NCBI GenBank assembly: GCA_914767715.1
Contig: OU612065.1
Span: 37,760,001-37,820,000 of the forward strand
Direction: 5' to 3'
Length of the DNA stretch: 60,000 nucleotides
Source of the DNA: Membranipora membranacea
Taxonomy: Eukaryota; Bryozoa; Gymnolaemata; Cheilostomatida; Membraniporidae
Of the stretch, positions 22,481 to 33,098 are shown piece by piece. The notes below the pieces were generated by a model. It worked only from the letters and a program-made list of their open reading frames with translations, made no database searches and had not been told where the DNA came from. The position numbers and the translations under genes are program-made. Numbering within the stretch: position 1 is the first letter of the stretch; each line of letters starts with the position of its first letter.

Positions 22481-22687
22481 ATGTCTTACAATCCTCCAAG
22501 AATAAAGAGAAAATCAGACGGGATAAACTCTGAAATACGGCGTGAGAAGTATATTGGGGTCAGAGTAATAGTTTCTTCATTTTATCCTATTTTTTCTTGC
22601 TTTCTACGTTGCATTTTTACGATGACGTGTGTTATTTTCCTGGTATTAACTTTAATTACAAATCATCAATCAACAAAAATCAAATAG
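22481..22687 (+). CDS. Hypothetical small membrane protein, 68 aa
   Basis: An ATG-initiated frame with a basic N-terminal half (PPRIKRKSDG, EIRREKY) and one hydrophobic stretch near residues 34-58 that could span a membrane. The opposite palindrome arm (about 47480-47690, inverted) has lost this ATG and the frame, though part of the basic segment is still readable there. I do not recognise it. The survival could be chance in either arm. Confidence 0.25.
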   Translation: MSYNPPRIKRKSDGINSEIRREKYIGVRVIVSSFYPIFSCFLRCIFTMTCVIFLVLTLITNHQSTKIK

Positions 22688-23513
22688 ACACACACAAACA
22701 ATTTGTATTTTGGTAGTATGTGTATCGCCAATAAAAATCATTCTAGATTTAAATTATTCAAATAGGAGTATTAAACTGGCAGTTTAACTTGCTGCATTCT
22801 ATATATGGATACACAGCTTCCGCCATAAATCTTATATGATCATCATCCCTGGGCAATGTAGACTTGGCTTTACGTATCCAATACTCACAGCATAAAACCA
22901 TCGGAATTTTTTTTTTTGTCGTTTATTGAAAACATACTTTTACAGTAATTTGGTGATGATGGCAGATATCTTTATACTGTTTCTTTAACTAATGCATTAG
23001 CTGAAAGACCTAGCTTGCCATACGCTTACTATGTTTGAACGGTTTGGGCGAAAAAACTTTGCAAATGTTGAATTATACAATAAAAGGCCTATTATTGCAT
23101 TATTGCGTCTCTTTGGTTGAAAATACTAAGTGCTGTGTTGAGCAGAGTAGGTTAACATTGTGAGTGCAAAAGACTCATTTAGACTAAAGAAAAACCAGAG
23201 GACGGAAGAAAGGAACCTAACAAACACCAATGAGAAAGCTCCTGTTATTACGCCAGTTTGTTGAAGCACTGCTAAAAAAAAAAAGATTTTAAAATTTAAG
23301 ATTATTGAATTATGTTTAAAGACAGATATATTTTCATGGAAACTGGAATGAAATTAAAGCATGAAGAGCAGGATGATGAAGAGTAACAAGCTGGAAATAA
23401 ATTGTTTTAGGGAAAATGTAGATATAGAAAAATGTAGAAATAAAGACTTGCATACCCTTGGTTTGGAATTTCCAAATCCGAGCATAAAACTGCCAAAATG
23501 GTCAACCTAAAAT

Positions 23514-23633
23514 TTCTACAGCCAAATCACGTTGAAAACGCCAGTTCTCGACCGATCACTGAAGCTAAGCAGCGTAAGGCCCACTTCGTACTTGGATGGG
23601 TGACCGCCTAAGAATACTGGGTGCTGTAGACTT
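23514..23633 (+). rRNA. 5S rRNA-like gene or retrocopy
   Basis: A 120-base match to animal 5S rRNA includes ATCACGTTGAAAACGCC, the A-box region GAAGCTAAGCAGCG and the C-box region GGATGGGTGACCGCCT. The ends TCTACAGC and GCTGTAGA still pair perfectly although they differ from the usual sequence. A T5 run follows as a Pol III terminator. Several G-to-A changes against the usual sequence suggest an isolated copy rather than an active array member. It lies in a segment (about 23240-23637) missing from the opposite arm, near 46800. Confidence 0.75.
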
Positions 23634-24199
23634 TTTAAACTCTCCAATTTCTACGTTTTAAGTTTTGATCTATAGTAAACCAAAGCTGCTGCCAGCCCCA
23701 AATTATCTCCCCCCCTCCCCCGAAATTACTGTCCAGGCAAGTGATTAGATTACTGTTGTTTTTTGACGCTGTCATTATAAAGAAACTTACCAGTACATGT
23801 TACTACTGGCTGCATCTTTTCTGGTGAGTTGAGTTTGGCGCTGTGAGTGGGGTGTGTAATCCGACACAATGCTGAACAATGAAGGTAATTTACTTTCAGT
23901 TCGACCTTGAATATTTAAAACTCTTAATCAGTTGTATAGCCGCCCAGTTCTAGCAATAGATCACTATTGGTCGAACTGGCTAGCTTAAGTAAAATAAATT
24001 CCCTGACACTCGCATAGATATGGATTAGCTTTCTCTAGAAGATTACAAGCAGTATCAAAATTTAACTCAAAACAAAACAGTAGAAAATTCAGCACAAAAC
24101 TTCTTTGCATCATTGATAGCTAATAAAGCTTGATTATCTAGTGATGATACTTGATTAGCAGTAATTAAGGCCATGGCATCACTGCAGGTTTCCAAATCA

Positions 24200-25600
24200 G
24201 ATGCAGAATACTGAGCTAAATTAGGATTATTGACCGTAATATACTAGTCAGTTATGTGACTTAAGCTTTGAGAGAGCGATGCCAGGTCTTTAGTATCAAT
24301 GTCATGGTGTGTAGCGTGGATTGTGAGGGTGTGGTTCTGGTACTGGTCATCATTCCGCGCCGATTACTATTGAGTTACTGTGCTAGGATGAGACGGTAAT
24401 GTTCTAATGATAAAACTCTGAACACTGATGCCATGCCAGGCTGAAAGTTTACAGGGTGGTTTTGAAGAGATCGATGACAAGGCGTTGGATCCAAATAGCC
24501 ATTACTTTAGACACCAAATATCTAGGTGACATTTCTAACTCAGATAATTCCACTGTTGGTTCCTATTCATTGGCTAATTTAATGACTCTACAATAGGGCA
24601 CGAAGGGGCTATCCATCAATCTACTCTGCAATATCAAATTCTGCAATTAATATGTCATGCCCAGTGGAAAACAACAGAATTTTTTAATAACACACTATGC
24701 AGCTCTCTTGTGTGAGGAAGTTACAAGGGTTACCAACAATCCTAACAAGTTTTACATAAAGAGCTCTTTTATGTCAAAATAATATCATTTTGTATGTCGG
24801 ATCTAAGGAATCATGGATTCTGTATCAATAATGACACCGCCTGCTGTCAAAACCTGATATGCAAGTCTTTGAACAAAACAAAAATTCTCTTGACATCCAC
24901 TATTAATGATTTTGATGACTTAATTTCAACGGTCAATTAATTACACAGGTGAGTGAAAAAATACAGCCTGGTACTGCCCATAAAGGAAGTTATCAAGCTG
25001 AACTCATCACCAGGTATCAGGTATCGATGGCTACAAGCATGAATCATGAGCCATGAAATAGTAAAAACATGGTATAGCTTTAGACGAGTGATTGTCCTGT
25101 TATTAAGATAAACAGACACCTGTGTGATTGATAATACAAGTATTTTACACAAACTCACTAATCTCTGCTGCCAGAATCATATTTACTTTCTGCAATTTGA
25201 TATCATTAATCATATGCAGTCAGGGTCAGTGAAACATTTATTTCTTACTCTAATAATAATGATTCTTATAAAAGTTTCAAACTAAACTGCCTTTATATAT
25301 AAATGCATCTCAGGGTTCGCTGTGTCACATTTCATCCTGGGACCAATGTGGGTTTTACAATGAGTTAATAATAGTTAATTACTAACTCTGATACTACTTC
25401 TTCTTAGAAAAACTTCGCACTAAACTGCTTTTACATGCAAATTCATCTCAGAGGTCCCTGTCATATCTCACCCTCGGACTAATGTGAAAATGATAATAAG
25501 CTAATAATAGTTAGTTATAAATGCTTTCGAATGGGTCCGAAGTAAGATCAATTGCTAAATGTTAATTGTGATGAGAGCAGGACAATGTTTGTCAAATCCT
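24200..25600. other. No gene seen
   Basis: Present only on the left side of the palindrome. Apart from the tandem duplication at 25263 I see no exon, RNA gene or element. It would be the 3' flank of the Shisa-like gene. Confidence 0.45.
25263..25523 (+). repeat. Tandem duplication, about 137-bp period
   Basis: Two diverged units, each with CTAAACTGC, CATCTCAG and AATAATAGTTA in order, begin near 25263 and 25401. Confidence 0.7.
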
Positions 25601-25612
25601 AACTTTTTAGAT

Positions 25613-26862
25613 TCATTTCCTGCCATAAACTCCAAAACGTATTATCAAGTAGATAATTATTGCCAGTGTGATGCCTGAGGCTGCTGATATCAGACCGGAA
25701 GACACTGAACGCCTTTTACCTCTGCAAAAAAATCATGAAAAATAATCGCCAGTGAAACAGAAAATTTTAAATCCTTAGTTTAAGACAGAATATATAAATT
25801 GAATATCAGAAGACCATACAAGGTATATATTGATATAGACAAATTCTATTTAGATAAATGAATAAACCAAAATGAAATGGCTATGTACTTTTTACTGTAA
25901 CAGCCATCATAAACTCACCCTTTCCAATAAGTACAACAGTATTCATTGTCCGTATCTCCACAGCACCATTGAGTTTCAGGAGGACAAGCGAAATACCCAG
26001 CAGAAGTATTGTAACAAGTCACCGGATCTTCAACAAAATAGAAGCCTTCCTGTTGATTTCTAACATTGTTTTCTTGGCAAATTTGGCTGTGGTTGGATTT
26101 TGATACACAAGCCTCTAGTATCATAAACTTCGATGAAATATTTGACAGGTATGGCTTTAAATTTGCTTAGGTCATAACTATCTTCTTAAAAAGAGGTATG
26201 CCATAGATTTTTTATACGTTTTTGATGCAACAAAGGACAAAACCTAAGAGCATTTTGAAGAGACAAAATGAACATTTGTATCCGTTTGGATAACTTAGAT
26301 TATAGTATACCAAATTGGTGTTTGCAGCTTATGACCAACCAACTGTCAAGCCAATGCGCTGCAATCTTTTTGAGCAATTCAGGATAGAAAGTTACCTCCC
26401 TGCACCCATAGAAAATAAAACTGAAAACAATTATTGCCAAAACTCTTATTTGGTAAGTAAAAATCAAACCTTCATTGTATTCATCATCCTGATTATGGTT
26501 CTCAGACAGTAGTGTGACATTGTAACCATGTGCCTCAACATCTGAAACTCTGTTCCTTCTATACTTTCCACCACCAGATGTGACAAGTGGGTTGAGTCCA
26601 GCACCTTCCCCTTGAGATCCTTCCACTTGTGTACCAAAACAAAACGTAATTCAGATGACCATGTGACGGTAGTTGCATTTACAAGATGAGGAGATTTAAA
26701 AAGATAACCACATTTGACTTGTCTATGTAGCATGTCCATGAATTTTCCAATTGTAACTGAGAGACTATATAACACATGTTGTGTTGCATATGCAGATTCC
26801 CGTAATAACTTACTACAGTAAAGGATGATTACTATAATCGAGAGCAGAGATATGGAGCTCAT
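25613..26862 (-). CDS. Shisa/CYYR1-like type I membrane protein, four exons
   Basis: Exons on the minus strand: 26862-26814 (ATG start, donor GTAAGT), 26625-26470, 26165-25919 (donor GTGAGT) and 25721-25613 (acceptor TTTTTTGCAG, stop TGA at 25613-25615). Intron phases are 1, 1 and 2 and agree at every junction, giving 561 bases and 186 residues. Residues 1-16 form a hydrophobic signal peptide. An ectodomain with a KYRRNR basic patch and possible N-glycosylation sites follows. It ends in a cysteine module of the form C-x5-G-x-F-x-C-P, then WCCGD, then EYCC. A dibasic stretch and a roughly 20-residue transmembrane segment precede a very short cytoplasmic tail. The CC...CC module followed by a membrane span is typical of Shisa, CYYR1 and VOPP1-type proteins, which act in membrane trafficking or receptor regulation; the exact member is not clear. 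The exon 3 acceptor (CCTAAG) and exon 2 donor (GTTTGA) are weak. No copy exists in the other palindrome arm. Confidence 0.75.
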
Positions 26863-26869
26863 GCTTGTA

Positions 26870-28200
26870 GCTGATAGAAAGAAAAATGGTTCACTAATAT
26901 CAGCTAAACTTTGTAACACACATATAAGTGAACGCAGTTTGTTCATGTAGTAGGAAGTTACCTGAAAAGCTATCAATTTCAGAGGATTTCATAGTCTTTG
27001 GATGATTACTTTCAATACAGTACACTTACATGGTCATTAGGCACAACAGGTTAAATCATGATTAAATGTAGCATGACAAGTTTACAAGGTTGATACCTTT
27101 CCCACCCTAATTACAGGTCATTACATTACAAAAGCATTAAGAAATTTGAGTGGTTGGGATGATAAAAGATATGCATATCACATGTAACACCTGGAAGTTT
27201 TTGTGGAGTGAGTCTATTATTAGGCAATTGGGAAGCACCAAATTTTGCAAAAATAGGAGAGCGTTGCATGCAGTCTTGGGCATAAGTGATATAAAAACCC
27301 TCAGTTTGTTTTTGCGACCTAGGCTTGTCTATATGGCTCAACAATTGTAAGACCACAAAATAGGAAGATTATGACAGCTTGCCAAAACAGCTGATTGAGA
27401 AGAACCCATAAACTTATAGAGAAATCTAGACTGGCTAATAATAGAGCAATGTGTCACAGCTAATTATTGGCGTTATGTTACTGTGAGGTGCAATGCAGTG
27501 GAGCATCAAACAGTATAACAGCTGATAAATGGAACGATTATGGATAAAAATGAACTCCTTTGACTAGAAACCTGATTTATTTTGAACAACTTTTTCTCCA
27601 TTTGGGAAATTTATTTCAAAATCTGGCCTCCAGTGAATATAGAAAATAATGCATCTACTCACACGGATAAAAACAGCAGGATTATGAGAGGCATGCAAAA
27701 AGAACCAGAGTGTTCTACTACACATGACTGAATATCACTAATCGATTAAGTTGGCTCCTTATTGAGTCACTGAATTTGATTTGTTGGTATTTTGTTTCAT
27801 GATAGAGTCTGATTCGTATATATCTTTTAGTCAGGGATCTTACAGTGCAGCCAGCATGAGCAGTACATTTGAAATGTTCGATCACTTTGTTTTCAGAGAT
27901 GTATGTGAGAGTAGAAGTTAGAATCTTCAAAAATGAGTTAGGTAGCACTCCCTCATGGTCGATAAAATGTCTTATTGTGGTTTCGGCTACCCTCATGCAC
28001 TTTGAGATATGTTTGCTGGGGTGTACCAGGCCCCCTCTGTTTTTATGCCGATCAGAGAAGATGATTTGTATAAGTCTGTCGTAGCACATACTATGTCATC
28101 TGTGCAATCTGAACATTTCAGTTTGGCTGTTCTCACTACAAACCCAGCTGAAATACACAAATTAAGGGTTCAAATGAGCGGAAAAAAAGTTTGATAGTTT
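26870..28200. other. No supported gene; upstream region of the Shisa-like gene
   Basis: Short open frames only. A 123-codon minus-strand frame at 27718-28089 has a vague transposase-like tail, but no flanking element structure was found. Confidence 0.4.
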
Positions 28201-28209
28201 TGATATAAA

Positions 28210-28890
28210 CTCACGCATTCCAAAGGGTAAGTTGAATCATTTTAACAGCAAACTTATTTTTAATATTAATGTATTTATGTCAACTTGGTGGGTCACATCA
28301 CATCAGGTTGTATTCTATTGATTTGATTTCTCCAAACAGACAGCTATTCATTAGGAACATGTATTTTGTCTCATTTTCTGGCAATGATGCTACCGGTACA
28401 TGTTATGATAGACAGTCAGCGGTGTAGCAGTTTAGAAACGCACCTATGATGAATATGGATTACGGTTTTATTACAGTCCGGGAGTATCATCTTTGGCTGA
28501 CCAAACCAAACTATGAATAAGGAAGACCTGTCTGTGTGTGCCAGCAAGGAGCTGAATCTATCATTGGAGCGCAATAAGATGGATATTCTGTTTCTAGGAC
28601 ATATATGGTCAGCGGTGAGTTATTGTTCTATATTTGAAGGAAGCAGGTCGGTGGAATAAAATGCAGCAATTGATTGTTACAATAACAAAAATGAACAGTC
28701 TTGCAGTATGAATTCTGACAATTTTTGGTATCTACTACACTGTCACTCTGTATAATGTCAGTATTCATTCTAAGAGACCTTTCATTAATTAACCTCAGTA
28801 CATGACAAGTAACTTGAAAATTTAACTTTCAACGACCAAAGGAGGGGGTACTCTGATCCTGGAAGACTTTTAATGACTTATTTACATCAT
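28210..28890 (+). repeat. Inner segment of the 35-kb palindrome, left copy
   Basis: Reverse complement of 42480-43170 with small differences. It includes a leader donor (GTAAGT after 28226), an acceptor and exon (28477-28614), and a flank ending in CTGGAAGACTTTTAATGACT. It breaks off where the third Gly/Asn gene unit begins. Confidence 0.85.
28513..28614 (+). CDS. First coding exon candidate, MNKEDLSV, left copy
   Basis: Acceptor TTTTATTACAG opens an exon at 28477, ATG is at 28513, and the frame runs 34 codons to donor GTGAGT after 28614, in phase 0. A donor GTAAGT after 28226 could end an upstream leader exon. The inverted copy at 42749-42850 keeps all three splice signals and the frame, with Cys9 to Arg and Lys12 to Met. 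Downstream exons are not found: the palindrome match ends at 28890 and unrelated duplicated sequence follows. The family is not recognised. Confidence 0.5.
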
Positions 28891-30006
28891 TTACATATTT
28901 AAGTATTCCTGCATAACTGCAATGTGCAATGTTGATATAAATAAAGATTTGTGATAAACATGATTCCAATCTCTACGCTCTTACACCTATGGGACATGTT
29001 GAGGTCTTGAAAATGTGTAGTATTTTTTTGTCTTTTTCATTGGAATTCACTTTGGTCGAGGAAATAAATTGAAATCGTTTATAGTCAAATCCATATTCCT
29101 TGTTAAAAGTTGACACAACTTATGATAATAGCTGTGTCACTATGAAAATAAATCAGCCTCACACCCAGCATTCACATATATTTTATTATAGAAATTGGGT
29201 TTAAATTTATTTTTTGTGACCAGAAATTTAAAATGATTATCTATTATAATTTTATTAGCATTTTCTGATAAGCAGTGGCATTGACATAACGGAAGGGAAG
29301 CGATAATCTGCCACTTCATAATCACTGACATAAGGTATTACCATCCAGAATTCAAGGATGTCATAGTCGGACAGAAATATCTTTTGATCATAATAATGAT
29401 CTCTGTAATTACTGCACAAAAGCCAAAATGGGCCTTTTAAATCGTGAAAAAAATACCGAGTAGACTTAAAGCACAGATTTCAGTCACAGCAACATAGTTT
29501 GCAGGAATTCAAGTTGATTATTAGATACTCCTGAAATGCCCTGCTATTCTTGATCATCAGGGTCATTGTGTAAGGCTGTGATATCCTTGATGTCAGGTCT
29601 CCAGAAGCGTAGGCCTGTTTACAGTGATCATTTGCTGAATCCAAATTATATATTAATTAGGCATGATTTTGATTTGTTGTCAAGAATTGGAAAATATTAA
29701 ACATTTACAGACAGCTGAATCAGAATATCTGATACATTCCATTGGATACCTTGCAGACACCCCTGCCCATCCCTGCTCATGAATCGACACTTGAAGTTAG
29801 GCAGTTTTAGTTCTATGAGTGACGAAGCTCTTTTAAAAACTTTAAAATAACGATTCACTTCGGAAAAGGATTTCATAAAATAATTATTTAAAGCGGCGCT
29901 CATTGATGACTATAGACTAGGAAGTCAGAATACAATTTTATGTAAATGATACTGAAAATAAATTGTCACAATAGACACTGATTACAAGCTTCCTTCAACT
30001 CTTTGG

Positions 30007-30118
30007 TTACATCAGCAGAAATCGCTTGAATGTCGTCCTATAAAAGATGTGATTTTGGGAGGATAAGTCACAGAACACTGTTCATCACTCAAGTAACACA
30101 GTCTCCACCTCAACTCAG
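30007..30118 (+). promoter_or_regulatory. Promoter and leader exon of the 30391 gene
   Basis: GTTACATCAGCAGAAAT is at 30007-30023 and TATAAAAG at 30039-30046. The leader contains ACAGAACACTGTTCATCACT and ends at 30118 with CAG before GTTAGC. The acceptor TATATATAG ends at 30371, giving a 253-bp intron. Confidence 0.75.
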
Positions 30119-30390
30119 GTTAGCCAATAATGTAATATATAATTATGTCTGTTATTGACGATAACACATTATCCTCTCATCAGATTTTACATAACGCGGA
30201 CAACAAGAATAGTTTTTACAGTTTTCTGACCTGCATTATAGTGTTCATAATTATTCTTTTTTATTTTAATTTTTTCAGAATTTTGTAAAACCTCTCAACG
30301 AATGAGTCTTACCAAAAATAAAGTTAATATACAATAATAATGTTCATTTGTATATATCATTTTATATATAGGATATATCCCACCATTACA

Positions 30391-30612
30391 ATGCTTGCAC
30401 TGAGAGTACTCGTCCTTCTAGTTGTCGCTGTGGCTGTTGCACAGTGTGGAGGTAGAAGATCTAGCAGCGGTTCTAATGGAAACGGAAATGGTAATGGAAA
30501 CTCAGGAGGCGGATCTAACGGTAATGGAAACGGAAACAACAACTCAGGAGGAGGTACCAACGGTAACGGCAACGGTAATAACAACGGTGGAAGTCGAGGA
30601 TATGTTTCATAA
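30391..30612 (+). CDS. Gly/Asn-rich secreted protein (subfamily 1, 73 aa)
   Basis: Complete gene: TATA box, leader exon, intron, ATG at 30391, 73 residues, TAA, and AATAAA about 105 bases later. Residues 1-19 are the signal peptide (MLALRVLVLLVVAVAVAQC, cleavage likely around the AQC). The linker is GGRRSSSG and three Asn-Gly modules end in GGSRGYVS. The mature chain is about 55 residues with one Cys, no aromatic residue except Tyr near the end, and basic residues only in the linker and tail. Such composition suggests a flexible secreted polymer, adhesive or mucus component, or Gly-rich defence peptide; none of these is shown. The frame is also open upstream through the intron to 30340, but that part is intronic. 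Confidence 0.85.
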   Translation: MLALRVLVLLVVAVAVAQCGGRRSSSGSNGNGNGNGNSGGGSNGNGNGNNNSGGGTNGNGNGNNNGGSRGYVS

Positions 30613-30719
30613 TCGGAGAGGCTTGATAATGACTGAAAATGCTCTACTCAAAATTATAAGTCACATTTTTGTTTTGATTGCCATGAATTTGACCAAACTG
30701 TATCCACTCGATCCTTATT

Positions 30720-30725
30720 AATAAA
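30720..30725 (+). terminator. PolyA signal of the 30391 gene
   Basis: AATAAA followed by GCAAAAGCAAATAAC, conserved with the 16790 and 37750 copies. Confidence 0.65.
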
Positions 30726-30841
30726 GCAAAAGCAAATAACATATCGCTCATTCAATACAACGTACATACAGTACCAGTAGATTTTTACTCGCTAAATTTT
30801 ACTCAACCTATAATTGCGCACAGCTGCAACTCTTTATATGT

Positions 30842-30870
<29 letters not shown>
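30842..30870 (+). repeat. CA microsatellite
   Basis: Pure CA tract in the duplicated 3' flank; the paralogous tracts are at 36993 and 16070. Confidence 0.95.
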
Positions 30871-30873
<3 letters not shown>

Positions 30874-31489
30874 AATTTTAATACTGCTTGAAACTCAATA
30901 AGGTGTTGATTAAATAGGATTAATTAAAATAATCAGCTGTGTTCGTAAACGGACATAATTTCTAAAACGACTAGGATGAAAAAACCTTCAGCAATTTGTT
31001 TGATATGATCTATCTCATGGTACAATCAAGGGGGTTTTGATCGGATTACTCAAACCAGAGATAATCCACTGTTCATCCCAGCTGCCTGTATAATGATGAT
31101 GAGAATAATTGGAGAAAAAAAATTGCTGAATTTTTTAATGAAAAAAACTATAGCTGTTTCTCTCTTAGAAAAAGAGATATTCACAGATTAAAAAAATTGG
31201 AGTAAATGATGTCTCAGCTCAGTTTATTTTATATAAGCAAACATATGTAAACAAAATACTTCCTGCTGATGAACGATCTGAGCTGGTTAAAATATGATAT
31301 GAATGTATTGTAACAAAGATATAAAAAGAAATTCTACTGCTTCACTATTAAATCATTAATTAAGAATGGCTTCTACTCTGGAGCGAAAGCAGTTCTTTCC
31401 CTGACTAGTTCCATGTTTGGTATTTCAACACCTCTCTGATGGTAATTTTTAAAATGTTATGAGAGGGTCGTCCAGTGCATGCATGTCTT

Positions 31490-32015
31490 TGATGCCGCAT
31501 TCGAGAGTCTACTGTCACTGCAATATGCAAGCTAATTTTTTGAAAGTCAATGTGTATGACATTTGAAGAGTACTCTAAGAGAAAATTACAATTTCTTTTG
31601 ATTCGAGCCTATGATCTGTTGTGAATTTATGATTGAAATTTCACATATTTTCACGGCTTCACAAAAAAAATGCGTTGCATGGCGTGACGTAAAAAGTCAA
31701 TTTAGACTAGTCATATATCAGAGAAAATCAAACTTTATGATGGATGCAATCTCTAAGTATACATTCCACATGTTTTGAAATTTTTCCAATTATTTTGACT
31801 CCTCCATCTGCATTTACAAAAACAGCGGTTATTGCCTAATATCCTCCCTAAAATGACACACCGTCAACGAATCAAGTTTTTGTTCAGGTATTCATTATCA
31901 GTAGCTCGGCAGCTTTCAAACGGTATATGATATGTTGATATTCGAATCGGTGTTTGACATTACCTTAAGCATCTTAGTCTTCGGCTTCATGGTTCTTTGT
32001 CTTGGCACGACGGGT
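31490..32015. other. No gene seen; junction between two duplicated units
   Basis: Single-copy sequence between the third gene unit and the right arm of inverted repeat 1. No exon or element recognised. Confidence 0.5.
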
Positions 32016-32648
32016 ACATTACGAATCTCCAAGGTAAAACACTGTCTTCCATAGAGTGATCAACTGTTTTTAGGCCTAAACTTTCCAAGACCTGACATAA
32101 AGGAAGTGACTGCTAACTAATGATAATTGTTTTGAAGTTCAATGTTCCCCACAGTTTAGTTAGATTAGTCTTGATCTTATCACAAGGGCAGAGATCAGGC
32201 TAGCAGGATTTATCTTACTAGTTTTGGTAATATTTTACTTAATGCTATGTTTCTAACTGGCAATTGCATAATCTACTAACAAAATACCTGTCTGTGTGAT
32301 GTCAAGTCACAATGTTTCTTTTAGGCAACACTGCCCCTTTCAGTAGAACATTCAGTCTCATGAGACAGAATTGATTAAAACTGAATAACCATTTTTGTTA
32401 ATAACAATTGAGAAATGCTGTGACACCCTTGATGTCTAGTCATAAGACGTGTAGGCCTAATTGCTGTGATTATCATTTGACAGATGTTAACATGCCAGTG
32501 GTACAGGAAACAGTGAAGTATCAATAGCATCATTGAAGTTTTTTTTATTTTAAAAACCTTGTTATCGCTATGTGTTCGTGATTATATTGGTAAATATAAT
32601 ACAGGATATAGAATGGAATAGCAGAATGATCCGGCTTGACTGTCAGAC

Positions 32649-32678
32649 TATAAAAATACCATCTCCATCTCAACCAAG
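32649..32678 (+). promoter_or_regulatory. Compressed promoter of the 32836 pseudogene
   Basis: TATAAAAA (32649-32656) lies only 30 bases from the leader donor (exon end 32678, donor GTAAGG), exactly as in the partner at 8455-8484. The compression therefore predates the inverted duplication. Confidence 0.6.
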
Positions 32679-32835
32679 GTAAGGCATTTCAAATTTGTGG
32701 TTTGTCTTTTTTATGAAATAACATGTCCACTCATCTTAACCAAGCAAAGACAACAAGCAATTTTGTATATTTACTTTTCTTCCGTCACGATTTGAAATTC
32801 GCTTTCTTTCTTTCAGAATATATCTTGCCATCCCC

Positions 32836-33009
32836 AAGCTTGCACTGAGAGCACTCGTCCTTCTAGTTGTTGCTGTGGCTGTCACCCAGTGTGGAAGTAA
32901 ATCTAGTTGCGGTTCTAATGGAAATGGTAACGGAAACTCAGGAGGAGGTACCAACAATGGTGGAAACGGAGGATATGTTTCATTATCAGAGAAGCCTGAC
33001 CATGACTGA
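32836..33009 (+). pseudogene. Gly/Asn-rich gene without start or stop codon
   Basis: The coding exon follows acceptor TTTCAG (exon start 32817). The codon at the start position is AAG instead of ATG, with no other ATG in frame. The usual stop TAA after GYVS is TTA, so the frame would run on to TGA at 33007-33009, adding LSEKPDHD. A whole central Asn-Gly module is missing, leaving 49 codons to the old end. An extra Cys sits in the linker (SSCGS). It is the partner of the intact 8297 gene. Confidence 0.85.
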
Positions 33010-33092
33010 AAATGCTGAACGTGTAACTACATTACATATTTTTGTTTTGTTGACCATGAATTTGATCAAACTGTACCCACTTTTTGCTTATT

Positions 33093-33098
33093 ATTAAA
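33093..33098 (+). terminator. PolyA signal ATTAAA of the 32836 pseudogene
   Basis: ATTAAAGCAAAAGCAA, the same variant as in the 8297 copy. Confidence 0.45.

Larger units (their letters stand above)
17280..24200 (+). repeat. Left arm of the 35-kb palindrome
   Basis: Reverse complement of 46150-52610. Matched anchors include TGCCACAGGATCCAGATATT (17340 against 52545), the segment at 19990 against 48290, AACTCCAAATTAAAGAAACT (20495 against 47740) and the flank at 23700 against 46680. This arm has extra segments at 19329-19686, 20547-22420 and about 23240-23637. It lacks the gene cassette present in the other arm at 49470-50940. Much of 18000-18880 and 22700-23500 holds nothing I can support as a gene. 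Confidence 0.85.
28890..31490 (+). repeat. Third copy of the Gly/Asn gene unit
   Basis: Same orientation as 2300-4560 and inverted to 37430-39750, with a 435-bp gap near 29529. Beyond the gene it continues into the flank that is inverted at 36440-37510 and 12236-16560. Confidence 0.85.

Noticed and set aside
26464-26976. 170-codon minus-strand frame
   Set aside because: Its first part contains exon 1 of the Shisa-like gene, but the rest reads through an intron and then exon 2 in another frame. The spliced model explains it better.
27718-28089. 123-codon minus-strand frame with a transposase-like tail
   Set aside because: Resemblance is vague, no element ends or catalytic motif seen, and plus-strand frames overlap it.
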